NCBI GenBank assembly: GCA_950295325.1
Contig: OX485809.1
Coordinates: 868,001-932,000, forward strand
Direction: 5' to 3'
Length of the DNA: 64,000 nucleotides
Source of the DNA: Polytrichum commune
Taxonomy: Eukaryota; Streptophyta; Polytrichopsida; Polytrichales; Polytrichaceae
Positions 11,301 through 21,544 of the stretch are shown here, in pieces (the first letter of the stretch is position 1; every line of letters starts with the position of its first letter). The notes under the pieces were generated by a model. That model was not told the DNA's origin. It was given only the letters and a program-made list of their open reading frames with translations, and made no database searches. Position numbers and translations under genes: made by a program.

Positions 11301-12659
11301 GAACTTGCATACTATTGACTATGACCCATTTGTTTTAGTGAATGGTGTGAATCTGAAAAAAAAATATTTATCTTGTTTCTCAGCCTGGCCAATATCGTGG
11401 CATTCTACATGCATTGTGGAGGATCATCACTGAGGAAGGGTTCTTTGAGCTGTACCGAGGACTGGCTCCGAGCATTATCGGTGTCATCCCTTATGCGGGT
11501 GTCAACTATTACACATATGATACATTGCGTAGTCTGTATAAGAAAGTGACCAAAGAAGACAGGGTTGGAAACATTCAAACTCTCATCATCGGTTCATTGG
11601 CGGGAGCTATAGCTAGTACTAGCACGTTCCCACTCGAGGTGGCACGCAAACAAATGCAGGTGGGCTATCTTTATCATCACATCTCATCTCATGTCTAGAT
11701 GGCAAAAAAATTTCCATGGTATTCAAACATGACTTAAAGCTTGTATGTTCATTTCAATGTCAGATTGGTATATAGGTGAATGCATGGTATCAATACACAA
11801 TATCTATAATGGTATCAAAGAACCTACTCACCCGGTATTAAGCTTGTAATACCTGTCAAATATCACACTAATGTGTTTTGATTACGTTAATGTCAACTTA
11901 TTGAGCACAATAATATCACAAATATGATACTTTCTCTTAGTGAAAACTAAGAATGTCACCAAGTTGACAAATGAATATGACATTAAATCCACTGGATTCC
12001 AGTAGTGTCAATACTTGGTGGGTGTCACTAGATGAGAGAATCTTTGCATACCCGAGTCATTGAGTCATTATTTGGGTCAATACCGTCCTAGTACCACACT
12101 GATACGAGTCTGATTCTACCTAGGTATGAAGGTTCTAGGATGGCATATGGCCCCGAGTGGTATTAAACACAAAAATATCCTCACATACCCATACCCTACA
12201 AGTAGTAAAATTTGTAAAATTCTCATTATGTATAGCCAAGTGGTATTGAAAAAGAATAAGTGATACTAGTCCAACACTGGTAAAGTCCTTAAGGTTTTGC
12301 CGTGCTCTTTCATGCATTCTGATGTGCAAATTTTTGTTTGTTAATATGGAACGCAGTGAGGGACAGGTAATCTCTGGTCAATTGGGATTCTTATTTCCCC
12401 TTATCAACAGGTTTATAAAACTTGATGCTAACAGCCAATTGGCTTTTTAAAACTTATATTGCAGGTAGGTGCTATCAAAGGACGAGTAGTGTATACTAGC
12501 ACATTGGATGCGTTGAGGGGCATTGCCAAGGAGCGCGGCATTAAAGGCTTGTACGGAGGATTAGGTCCCAGCTGCTTGAAATTGATGCCTGCAGCTGGTC
12601 TTTCTTTCATGTGCTATGAAGCACTGAAGAGGATTCTGTTAGAGGAAGAGGAAGTGTAA
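8358..12659 (+). CDS. BT1: Brittle-1-type adenine nucleotide carrier (mitochondrial carrier family)
   Basis: Four exons, 8358-9323, 10597-10761, 11384-11659 and 12465-12659, all phase 0 with GT-AG borders, give 533 residues. Three carrier repeats are plain, with signatures PLETIRTHLM (from residue 271), PLELLKTRL (from 366) and PLEVARKQM (from 460), each following a Gly-rich SGAIAGAFSR, AGACAGIS or GSLAGAIAS helix. The set matches BT1, which moves adenylates or ADP-glucose across plastid or mitochondrial inner membranes in plants. The ATG at 8358 is preceded by an in-frame TAA at 8340. The carrier starts only near residue 245. The first 240 residues are Arg/Glu/Ser-rich and end in an acidic tract near 216-231, unlike the shorter N-termini I know for BT1. 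A start at Met67 is the main alternative. The donor of exon 1 is copied twice downstream (see separate entry). Confidence 0.93.
9318..9525 (+). repeat. Three tandem copies of the BT1 exon 1 splice-donor segment
   Basis: The segment reading AT(C/T)GAGGTAAACAT, followed by CGATTCTTGC and TTTTG(T/C)TACA, occurs three times. The potential donors GAG|GTAAAC fall at 9324, 9396 and 9459. The step is 72 and then 63 bp, both multiples of three. Using the second donor would add 24 open codons; using the third would run into the in-frame stop at 9435-9437. The first donor gives the normal carrier sequence SKAIE|LFAYD. Confidence 0.8.
9526..10596 (+). other. BT1 intron 1, remaining part
   Basis: This is the rest of intron 1 up to the TTGCAG acceptor at 10591-10596. 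It has no recognised element. A GGGGGGG run lies near 9628-9634. ORFs on either strand here have no signature. Confidence 0.6.
10762..11383 (+). other. BT1 intron 2
   Basis: Bounded by GTAAAC at 10762 and TCTCAG ending at 11383. It contains a purine-rich GGAGAGG/GGAAGGGAGGGAGGGG patch near 11110-11155. No element was recognised. Confidence 0.6.
11765..12170 (+). repeat. Dispersed repeat, copy 2, inside BT1 intron 3
   Basis: It shares with 3120-3510 the word GGTATATAGGTGAATGCATGG and a following series of GGTATCAA, AATACTTGGTGGGTGT, TGAGTCATT and CCTAGGTA(T/G)GAAGGTTCT-like blocks in the same order. It lies entirely within the intron bounded by GTGGGC at 11660 and TTGCAG at 12464, so it would be removed by splicing. 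Confidence 0.6.
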
Positions 12660-13217
12660 AGAGCACACTTTTCCCCTAGTATTTCAATCAAAATTGCTTC
12701 TACATTGCCTGCCATGTCTATTTGTCATGGAGGCTGCTCAAAATGCTGGTTTTTTTTGTTTTTTGTTTTTTGGGTTTGATATTTTTTGCCACAATCCGGA
12801 TGGGTTGATACCGATCCGTTTTTCCATCTTTAATATGGGCTGGGGGTCTTTCTACAGGATGAGCTGTGAGTAGGGAGTTTATGTGGGTGAAAGTTTGCTG
12901 ACATATGGCAGCTGCCTATTGGGTGGCGCCTATTCTGATCAGGACCCCATTGGCAATCTATAGGGTACTGGAATTTTGATCAAGCTGGAACCAATAGTGC
13001 CATGACACATCTCCTAGTTTTCTTTGCTAAAGTGGGGAGGAATGAGTGGTTAACAATATGTTTGGGCCAACTTTTGCCTTCAAAGATTCGCAGTAATTCC
13101 AATTTAAGGAATGAAATTATTGGAAAATTGCAATCAACTTGATTTCTATCTTCCTACATGGGAACTATTTGCACTGCTATATACTTCTCCAGATATGGCG
13201 TAGAATCTCTTAAGTGA
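12660..13217. other. BT1 3' flank
   Basis: DNA after the BT1 stop codon, with a T-rich stretch at 12747-12790 that could lie in the 3' UTR. No canonical AATAAA close to the stop and no other feature were recognised. Confidence 0.45.
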
Positions 13218-13535
13218 TCGGTTATGGGCACCTCTACTTTAATATGAGATGGTTAGCAAATCCAAAACAAGGTTGGTGCCACTTTCCTCATAAATGTTTA
13301 GAGCTCGTATGAATATCTTATTCATTATCAAAGTGAAGGCTCTTGTGCTCATTAAGTGGTCATACAGGTCCCTCCTATCATGTTGACTATTGAGCCTAGA
13401 ATAGTTATCATATTTTGAGCACGTAATCCAATCTCTTGAAACACGTGTCTTTTTGGTATCCGTTCTTAGAGCCACACCCAACCATATACCACACCAATAT
13501 AGGTGTCGAGTTAAGATGAGTAACCAAATTAGACA
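13218..13535 (+). repeat. Interspersed repeat family R1, copy A
   Basis: Family R1 is recognised by ordered words: GATGGTTAGCAAATCCAAA, GAGCTC(A/G)TATGA, ATTCATTATCAAAGTGAAG, TTTTGAGCAC(A/G)TA(G/A)TCCAATCTC, GTGTCTTTTTGGT, CACACCCAACCA, and ATATAGGTGT near the right end. This copy is plus-oriented and nearly full length. It has no coding capacity. Other copies are listed separately. Confidence 0.7.
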
Positions 13536-14030
13536 TGTCTACATTATGTAGTGAGGATTTTTGGTTTTCATATTAAGAGAAGGGCATGGATGTTTGGAAA
13601 ATATTTGTTATTCTGATACCATTTGGATCTATACTCTATTCAAAAGTCTTTTCACCGAGTACACTAATATGTGCAATTTGGTTGCCTTTGCAAAGAGGTT
13701 GTCTCCGCAAATAGGTAGACCCACCATGCAAATTACCTTGGGTCAATATCATATCAAACTTTTAACATTTTTTAGTCATTTGTCTACCAACCACAGTGAA
13801 ACAAATCTCATGTATTCTGTCAATATAAAAACAAACTTCCAAAATAGTGAGGAATGTCATTAAATTATTGGGGGGCAACCAACTTGCACAAATCGGCCTA
13901 GCTAAGATTACTTCAACATTAGATATGATATGAGGGTGGTATTGACCTAAACAATGACTTGGGTATACAAAATTTCTTTCATCTTTGATCCACACCAAGT
14001 ATCAATATTTGATTAGTATTGCAATCATGA

Positions 14031-14511
14031 CACTCTAAAGTCTGTAGTATTAGACATGTGGCAACCAAAGTGCAAATGATATTACGGAGTTTTGTAGTGT
14101 TAACATGGATGCGTGATACTATAGAATTAGTGTAGCATGCGACATTATGGAATGACACAAAGGAGATGTGAGGACAATTTGAAATTCTTCTCCTGTCACC
14201 TACGCTAGTGTGGTCCACTCCATTTGGCCTTCCTAGGAGATGTGGCGGACACATGCACCAACATTCAACAAGTGGCATACGAAGAAGAAGAAGAAGAAGA
14301 AGAAGACACTCCACATGTTGAAACATGGCACAATGCGAGGGTGTGGGTTGACTTCTTGGGTGGTTTGCATTAATGACAAATTTCGTGATATAAGGGAAAA
14401 AAATGTGACAATAAGGAGTGAGATTTGAACTACAAACATCTGTTCTCTAGGGTTTCAAGTTATTAGAGAGTGTGTGACATTATGGAGGTTGATACTACGG
14501 AGTTTAGGGTG
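14031..14511 (+). mobile_element. MITE-like element M1, copy 1 (481 bp)
   Basis: The ends are inverted: CACTCTAAAGTCTGTAGTAT at the left, and the reverse complement of the right end reads CACCCTAAACTCCGTAGTAT. The interior matches a second copy at 20666-21126 over its whole length in direct orientation, including a GTGGTCCACTCCA(T/C)TTGGCC block. A (GAA)n run of about 25 bp at 14281-14305 lies inside. It has no transposase frame, so it is non-autonomous. I could not find a clean target-site duplication. Confidence 0.7.
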
Positions 14512-15352
14512 TATTGGTTGGGTAGGCTCCTTGGTAGCATCATCGATGTTGTGTAATAAACCCATACATTCCTTTGTAAGATGGGTGCACTTATCATGAT
14601 GTGTGACCTATACTAGATTCTATTGTATAGGTACATACCCAAGTCTAAAATGCACATAGTTAAAAAAAAAACCATGACCCTACATGCCATCTATGACTAT
14701 CACTTTAAGAATACATAACAATTTGTCTTTGGATCCATAAATAACAAGATCAACTCTCATGTTCCTCAATCGGATTTGCTAATGTGCTCATATAAGCAAT
14801 AACTTTTCATCGAATCTCTACATATGTTGAAATCCCAAAACTATCGGTAATGGGTGCACTCACTTTAAGGTAGGTGCATCGATTTCGGTTTGTTACCCAT
14901 TATGGACACCCAAAATTAAGAATATAGTGGACATGAAACATGTGTTCCAAATTCCCCCAAAAAACAAAAGAACCCAAAGGGAGGCACACACAACAAGTCG
15001 ACCATGTAGCATATTATGACCTAAACAAGTGAGTGGAGGCTTTAACATAGTTAAGGCCACTTGGAAGCAAGTGTGGCATGTCACTTGGGGTCACACATTC
15101 TCACAAGCATCATAATCCCCTTTCATTTGCTAACTAGAAACTTCTAGAATTTTATTTATTTAGATATATGCTTGATGCTTAAAGTGATGGTTTTAGCACC
15201 CTCTATCTTGCAAGTAAACGCCTTGCCATAGAGTCACTCCCGATTGTCAAACAAAATATCCTTATGTGTTGGGTCAAAGATGTTGGTGCTCCTAAGTCCC
15301 TTGACCAATGTGCATTCTCTATTATGCATCTCTATGTAGATACAATGCCTAA
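14512..15352. other. Intergenic, no recognised feature
   Basis: AT-rich DNA between two elements. Frames at 14893-15084 and 15234-15458 have no signature. Nothing supportable is seen. Confidence 0.45.
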
Positions 15353-15896
15353 GAGGTTGTTTACAGCATGAACCATGAAGTTGTCCCAAGGCCCTGTAAG
15401 ATTTGTGATTGGTTGTTGAACTCATCCTGGGATCACTTTGGTTTACACCAAGGAACAAATGTCAGAGTGACCATGGAGTTTGAGGTCCCCAAATGATGAA
15501 TTTTAAGGCCTACATTATCCATTGACGTGGTCCAATGGGTTTTGCGGTGGGAGAGGCAAAAGAGGTGCTAAAGTAGAAAAAGGCAAGGGTCCATGGCAGA
15601 GAATTTTTTGGGGAAGAGAATATGAAGACAAGAGAAGACAAGAGAATGTTCAAACTTGAATTTTAATAAAAACTGCCAATTGTTTAGCATATATTAAAAA
15701 AATTAGCACATTCATTTTTTGGTGCATGGTCATTCCTCTTGATCCACATTCCGTTTACACCTAGTGAAGGGCCCAAAAGCTTTGTTAATTTATTTTTTTA
15801 AGAAATCGGACAATGGAAGTTGGATCATGAAACCGGACCATGAAAAAAAACCATCTTCCGTGGTCTGACTTCATGGTTCATGGTGTAAACCGGCCC
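15353..15896 (+). mobile_element. MITE-like element M2, copy 1 (544 bp)
   Basis: The left end reads GAGGTTGTTTACAGCATGAA and the right end, reversed, reads GGGCCGGTTTACACCATGAA, followed on both sides by ACCATGAAGT words. The flanks are TAA at the left and TAG at the right, close to the 3 bp TWA-type duplication of the PIF/Harbinger superfamily. The interior matches copies at 25153-25724 (inverted) and 62988-63405 (truncated). No coding frame is kept. Confidence 0.7.
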
Positions 15897-16318
15897 TAGG
15901 CTTACATATGGCTCTTTCACAAAGTCCAACTTATCAATAAGGAAGGTATGTGGGCCTTGAGCCTCCACTCTTCTTGATTGTACACCTAGATTTGGGAGGT
16001 GAAACGGACACAAAAAAACACATACACGTGCTACAATGAATTGGAGTAATATGTGCTTTAAATATGGACACCGATCTAGGTTCATTAACTAGTGAGCACA
16101 ATTGTGGAGGCATGTACGATCACTTTATACCAATCAAGAGAACATTTGTTTTGGATTTTTATTACTTTCGTCTCTCCATTTTGGTTCTAAATTTGGAAAA
16201 ACAATATTCACAGCTCACAATTATTGACTAGATGAGCCAATTCTCAAGCAAAATCATATGTTTAAAAATTGTCCATGGACTTGGAAGGCACGCGTTCCTT
16301 GAGTGTCTACTCTTTTGA
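15897..16318. other. Intergenic, no recognised feature
   Basis: AT-rich. Words near 16260-16320 resemble the neighbouring tandem array and R1. No gene is seen. Confidence 0.4.
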
Positions 16319-16700
16319 TCGTACGTCTATATTGGGTAGTCTATATGACCATCACACATGTCTTCTTGATATTCACTCCAAACCTAGAATAATGTCCATA
16401 TTTTGAGCACATAGTCTATTCTCATTGTAACATGTGTGTTTTTTTTTATCATACGTCTATATTGGGTAGTCTATATGACCATCACACATGTCTTCTTGAT
16501 ATTCACTCCAAACCTAGAATAATGTCCATATTTTGAGCACATAGTCTATTCTCATTGTAACATGTGTGTTTTTTTTATCATACGTCTATATTGGGTAGTC
16601 TATATGACCATCACACATGTCTTCTTGATATTCACTCCAAACCTAGAACAATGTTCATATTTTGAGCACATAGTCTATTCTCATTGTAACATGTCTTTTT
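16319..16700 (+). repeat. Tandem array, three units of 129-130 bp
   Basis: The word ACGTCTATATTGGGTAGTCT begins at 16323, 16453 and 16582. Each unit ends in GTAACATGT(G/C) and a T run. The units are nearly identical, so the duplication is recent. The middle of each unit (AACCTAGAA, ATTTTGAGCACATAGTC) matches the central part of repeat family R1, so the array probably arose from an R1 copy. Confidence 0.9.
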
Positions 16701-17249
16701 TCAATGTACATTCCAGATTAGGTACAAGGTTTGTCATTATGTCACTCTAATTTAGTCATCTGATAAAGAGGAATAACTGCATTTCCAACTCCACACATGA
16801 TTTGGGTGTTGGACCAACTTGGGAATTGTGTCATATATTTAGCAATTGCAACTCACAAAGATTCTCAGTTCAAGTTCCATCATCGGAGTGGAGATCCAAA
16901 AGTTACAACAACCCGAAGCGAAGATATAACTTTTTAGAATACATTCCAAGAAATATGGATGGGTTGTCTATATATAGAATACAAGGGAACATTTGACATT
17001 TGAAAAATAAACCCTATTACCATGGAATTCATGCTCTACATACTGTCAAGGGGTCTATTATCATGTAATCAACGTGTTATTTGTAGATCTAGAAATAAGC
17101 CTTAATATACTATTATAGCTTGATTGTTAATGAATGGAATTCAAAAAATAGCTACAATTACCTACATATATTGAAAGTTCATAGATTTTATATATCAGCA
17201 ATGTACTAAAATCACACCCTAATTATATTATATTGAATATAGAACACAT

Positions 17250-17863
17250 GGGTGCAAGCATAGTAAAGTGGACAGTTCCTGATCCCTACCTAGTGTTGAG
17301 TGAAAGTGAATCAAAACTATACACTAAACTTTGAATTTTTTGAAGGGAAAAAAAATCATAGACGTTAAAAGAAACGTATTGATCTACAAAGCGATGCAAT
17401 CTATGGTGACAAAACTAATTCCAAGAAAAGTCTACATATTTAATAAGATGGTGCAAGTGGTGTGCAAGTAGGTGATATTGAACAAGCAACTATACAATAA
17501 AATTACATAAAATTGATAGTTTTCTACAACAACAAAATTTGTGACAATGCCCTCAAGTGGATTAGAATTCAAGGAATATGATAGGAAAAATTTCCAACTT
17601 TAAAATATTCAAGGTCATGAAATCCACATTCAAAACCAGACTCAACTGTTCGCTTTCGTGCATCACTTTTAATAATAAGTTTTGAAGCAACTCAACTTTT
17701 TATTCTATGTTTGAGTATTTAACACATCAATACAAGTCACCATGAAAAAAAGAATCAATTTAAACAACACTTTGCTACTACTACTTTCAGACCTTTGACC
17801 ACAACAATAATAGTTTTAATATACCATAGCACTATTTCAGTCCACTTTACCGTGCTTGCACCC
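17250..17863 (+). mobile_element. MITE-like element M3, copy 1 (614 bp) with 4 bp flanking duplication
   Basis: Inverted ends: GGGTGCAAGCATAGTAAAGT at the left, and the reversed right end reads GGGTGCAAGCACGGTAAAGT. ACAT lies directly outside on both sides (17246-17249 and 17864-17867). A second copy in the opposite orientation is at 55801-56400 and is flanked by AAAT on both sides. The interior is AT-rich and non-coding. Both copies support ends beginning GGG and a 4 bp target duplication. The superfamily is not settled. Confidence 0.75.
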
Positions 17864-18054
17864 ACATGTGGGTTTGACCTAAACTCTAAATCAAAATGTT
17901 CGGATTAATACCACAAGAAGTTATACGTTCCCACTCACAAACGGTTTCCGTTTACACTAGATATTGTCATGAGAATATTCTCATTATTTTATTCCTAATA
18001 TTCCTAGAACATTGGTCCCTATATATATTTTACGTGTCTCAAAAAGGCATGCCC

Positions 18055-18350
18055 TATTGAGAGGGGTCACTTGTGCCCGCCGCCGTCAGAAACTGCCCGG
18101 GACCCAAAACTTTCTACGCCTCGGGCTGACACGAGACAGAGACGATAAAGAGTTTTGGGGTCTGCCCGGAGGCCAGCTGGGCAGGGGCAGAAAAGCATAT
18201 TCCAAGGGTATAAGCCTCCAATGGGAATCGGAAAGACGCAAAAGGGCAAGGCTAAGGGCAAGGCTAGTATATTACGGGGGCATATCCCCACAACCGCTTT
18301 CAGCTGGTGGGGGGGCAAAATTTTACCACACCTCCCCTCCACCTTTTAAC
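18055..18350 (+). other. GC-rich block of possible organellar origin
   Basis: The block is sharply GC-richer than both flanks, with words such as TTGTGCCCGCCGCCGTCAGA, GGTCTGCCCGGAGGCC and GGGCAAGGCTAAGGGCAAGG. The style recalls plant mitochondrial spacer or intron DNA, so a nuclear insertion of mitochondrial DNA is possible. A plus frame of 178 codons runs over it and its flank (18012-18548) but has no family signature and is probably a compositional artefact. The evidence is compositional only. Confidence 0.25.
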
Positions 18351-18938
18351 TTTTTACCCCTGTTTTTTACCGTCTTCCAGCTCTTGACCCCGCGTAAAAA
18401 CTTACCACCTCTTTACTCCCCTTATTTACCCTATACAGTAAGTCGGTTGCTAATGCGTCCCAATTTTAAGCTCGTTTCACTTACTAGGTATGGTTGGGTC
18501 ACTAACCTTGATTTAGGGCGGCCATTCTACACTGATTATCTTAATTAGTGTGTGTTACTATTTGCAATTATGTAGTGTTATAACCACTTTTACGAGAGTG
18601 TAATATTTTTACCGAGAAAAGTCATTTATGTGTTATAATGTTCGAACGACCTAGTGACCTTTTCGTTAGTGGAAAACGAACTCTTGAGTAAGACGTTATT
18701 GCGTTGTGTAATTTCGAATAGTAATGCACACTAATTGAGGTAATCAATGTAGGTGCAAATATGAGTGTTGGGGATTTTATAATGAACATATTGATTTCCT
18801 TGGGGTTGTTTTTCCTTCGTGGTAGGTGTTGTGAACATTCATGAATGGAACGTTATGCACTTGCTGTGGTTTCCATTCCTCATCAACATTCAACTAGTCA
18901 GAATACATTGTTGTAGACTTCAACGTAATCTTAAATGT
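18351..18938. other. Intergenic, no recognised feature
   Basis: The part to about 18550 is pyrimidine-rich (TTTTTACCCC, CTTTACTCCCC). The rest is AT-rich without signatures. Confidence 0.4.
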
Positions 18939-18992
<54 letters not shown>

Positions 18993-19041
18993 TATAGACA
19001 TATATTATAGATATAGATATAGATATAGATATAGATATTCA
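18939..19041. repeat. Compound microsatellite (TA)n-(GA)n-(TAGATA)n
   Basis: A TA run at 18939-18957 passes into a GA run to about 18988, then ATAGAT/TAGATA hexamers to about 19041. It is a simple-sequence tract with no coding potential. Confidence 0.95.
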
Positions 19042-19130
19042 TGGAGGGTTTTGATATTTTTTATGATTCTGCCACATATGGTTGTGTGGAATTCGTGCAG
19101 TTAACAATTCCCTTGGATTTTCATACCTCC

Positions 19131-19514
19131 ATAACATCATTAAGCAATGTGCATTTGTTCATGTGGGGTCTAAGAATATAACCATGGGTGCCAAAACTAG
19201 TGCAACTTCAGTCTAAATGTGCACTACACCAAATATGATATTTAGTGTGACTTACTATTTGGATTTACACAATGCTATATCTTTTTACTATTGAAATATG
19301 TTTTTTACCAAGTAAAGTTGTCAATGTTCTATAATGTCCAAACTACCAATTCAACATTTGTTGGTAAAACATGAGATGTATAGTAAATAGATATAGCATT
19401 GCGGAATTCCAAATAGTAAGTCACACTAGATATCATAGTTAGTGTAGTTGTGACATCCCATGGTTATATTCTCGGGGTCCAGATGAACGAACACACTCTA
19501 CTTAATAATGTTAT
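19131..19514. mobile_element. Fold-back element M4, copy 1, with a nested CACTA-like MITE
   Basis: The outer arms, about 19131-19200 and 19455-19514, are inverted copies through AATATAACCATGGG and the terminal ATAACATCATTAAG/ATAACATTATTAAG words. A second copy of the outer element lies at 54245-54423 without the inner insert. The inner part, 19222-19450, has its own longer inverted arms, starting CACTACACCAAATATGATAT and ending, reversed, (CA)ACTACACTAACTATGATAT. CACTA ends are typical of the CACTA superfamily. The inner element therefore landed inside the loop of the outer one. Neither is coding. Confidence 0.75.
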
Positions 19515-20556
19515 GTCCTTTGTTAAAAATCGTTCAGATATTTGGTTCCATGAGAAGGAAATTTAGGATGTGGGAGCCACCTATCATTATTGTTGAATCA
19601 CAAGTGAGAATCAAACATTGGTGTCAACTTTAGTGATGGACTAACAATATTTTTTTTTCAAACACCTCTTGGGTTTATATAATTAGGAATTCACTATAAT
19701 TCGATATTGGTAAGGTATGACTATTTGAGGTTATTTTGGTTTTGATATATAAAAATCACTGTATAGTATATATCACAACTATAGTAGTATGGTGTTAGTT
19801 GAATGATACTAGGATGATTTTGACCCAAATAATAAGGCGGGTATGCAACAAGCACAACATTATTCGCAATGGCGAGAGAGGTTTTGTATGCGTCTGTTAG
19901 AGCTTAGACATAATTCTCGTAGAACTTCTGTATACTCTCTATTGCACTTCTAAGAAGTATAGTGAACGACAAAGATATCAAAGAGGCAAGGATAGTTCAT
20001 GATGACGCAAGAGATTGAGTGGTTAGACTTACCAGGACTTGCAATCCTCCATGACTCCATCGGGGAGCTCTAGAAGCTTCTCCCACTACCAGATCGCCAC
20101 CATCCGGAATAGCAACATGTGAGGATCTCCCAGGCACATCATGATACTGCTTAGCTATGGCATAACAAAGCTCAAGGCATGTACTAACATTCCAAATGAT
20201 TTTGTGCCCATGTTAACAAATATAATATAGGGCAAGGGATTCCAATGAGTTAGTAGTAGGCAAACGTTAATTAAGTGAGACCATAACAATGGAGGAAAGG
20301 AGCCATTGCCCCATCACAAATCACATGAGGCAGACCATGGTATACCAAAGCTCTCTCATATTCCACGTTGAAAATAGGTAGGAAGGGACATAAAAAGGAT
20401 AATGCTTGCACAATTTCCAATCTTCAGGGGGTCCACAAAATAAGTTGTGATGGCATTTTTAATCCCATTTTACTTTCATCTTTGTTGTGGCATTAAATTG
20501 GACTCAACATCTTAAGTTAATGTACCTTACATATAGTAGGCTTGGCTTGAATATAA
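19515..20556. other. Intergenic, no recognised gene
   Basis: AT-rich. A stretch at 19770-19870 (ATATCACAAC, GACCCAAATAATAAGGCGGGTATGC) faintly recalls the 3120-3510 repeat. No gene signature. Confidence 0.4.
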
Positions 20557-20665
20557 GGGCCGGTTCACATGACGTCCCACTCATGTTAGCAAGTCCCAAC
20601 ATGTAGGCAAAGTCTCAATTTTTGAGCCTCAAGAAACCATTAAAACATGGTTAATTATCATTACA

Positions 20666-21126
20666 CACTCTAAACTTTGCAGTATCACACATGTGGCAAT
20701 TAAAGTGCATGTGATATTACAGAGTTTTGTAGTGTTAACATGGATGCGTGATACTATAGAATTAGTGTAGCATGTGACAGTGGAATAACACAAAGTGCAA
20801 CATTCTAATGGTGTGGTGTGGTCCACTCCACTTGGCCTTCCCGGGCGATGCGGCATATGCATGCACAAACATTCAACAAGTGGCATAAGAAGAAAAAGAA
20901 GAATAAGAATAAGAAGGTGACACTCCACATATTAACACATGGTACAATGCGAGGGTGTGGATTGACTTCTTTGGTAGTTTGCATTAATGACAAAAAAATC
21001 GTGATATAAGGAGAGAAATGTGACAATAAGGAGCGAGATTTAAACTACAAACATCCATTTCCTAGGGTTTCAGGATATTAGAGAGTGAGTGACATTATGG
21101 AGGTTAATATTACAGAGTTGAGGGTG
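20666..21126 (+). mobile_element. MITE-like element M1, copy 2, nested in M5
   Basis: The left end is CACTCTAAACTTTGCAGTAT; the right end, reversed, is CACCCTCAACTCTGTAATAT. The interior matches M1 copy 1 at 14031-14511, including an A/G-rich stretch at 20889-20918 where copy 1 has (GAA)n. It lies wholly within M5, so it inserted after M5. Confidence 0.7.
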
Positions 21127-21163
21127 TAGTTGGATTTTGATTATTTTATGCAAAAGTATTCAC

Positions 21164-21224
21164 GGGACTTGTGTTGAGAGTTGGGTCTAGCTTTTTGCTT
21201 GACCCAACTCTCAACAAAAGTCCC
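21164..21224. repeat. Perfect-arm hairpin within M5
   Basis: The arm TGTTGAGAGTTGGGTC at 21172-21187 is followed by a 13 base spacer and its exact reverse complement at 21201-21216. The pairing extends outwards through GGGACTT/AAGTCCC with one offset base. Such a hairpin could form in DNA or in a read-through transcript. Confidence 0.85.
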
Positions 21225-21544
21225 AAGCTTCACCTCCAAAAAGTGTTGCCATGTGGGCATCTATGTCATACTTGGGACGTAGGGCATGGGACCCTGTGTG
21301 AAGTGGTAGGTCCCAACTTCCATGCTCTCAACAGCTAAGATTGCACAAATTGACCTCAAGTGACTTGGGGCATAAGATTTGCGACCCGTGTGAACGAGCC
21401 CTAAAATAGGACAAGTTGGGATTTGAAAATTTAATATTGTTTTTCTAGTGGCTGCTTAAGGGTGCCAGATCGCGGGCCCCAACCCCTATCCACCTCCCCT
21501 TGAAAGTTTGTAGGGGGAGGTTTAGCGTCCGCCATGGTTAAGGT

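Larger units (their letters stand above)
20557..21401 (+). mobile_element. Harbinger-like non-autonomous element M5 (845 bp) with TAA duplication
   Basis: The left end GGGCCGGTTCACATGACG and the reversed right end GGGCTCGTTCACACGGGTCG are inverted. TAA flanks both sides (20554-20556 and 21402-21404), as expected for PIF/Harbinger elements. A complete copy of element M1 sits inside (20666-21126). A long hairpin also occurs inside at 21164-21224. There is no transposase frame. The ends resemble those of M2, so M2 and M5 may use the same transposase source. Confidence 0.75.

Noticed and set aside
16319-16700. CRISPR-like array
   Set aside because: Units are 129-130 bp contiguous repeats without spacers, in a plant nuclear context.
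18012-18548. 178-codon plus frame as a gene
   Set aside because: No domain, mixed composition along its length and no splice context. More likely an accident of the GC-rich insert.
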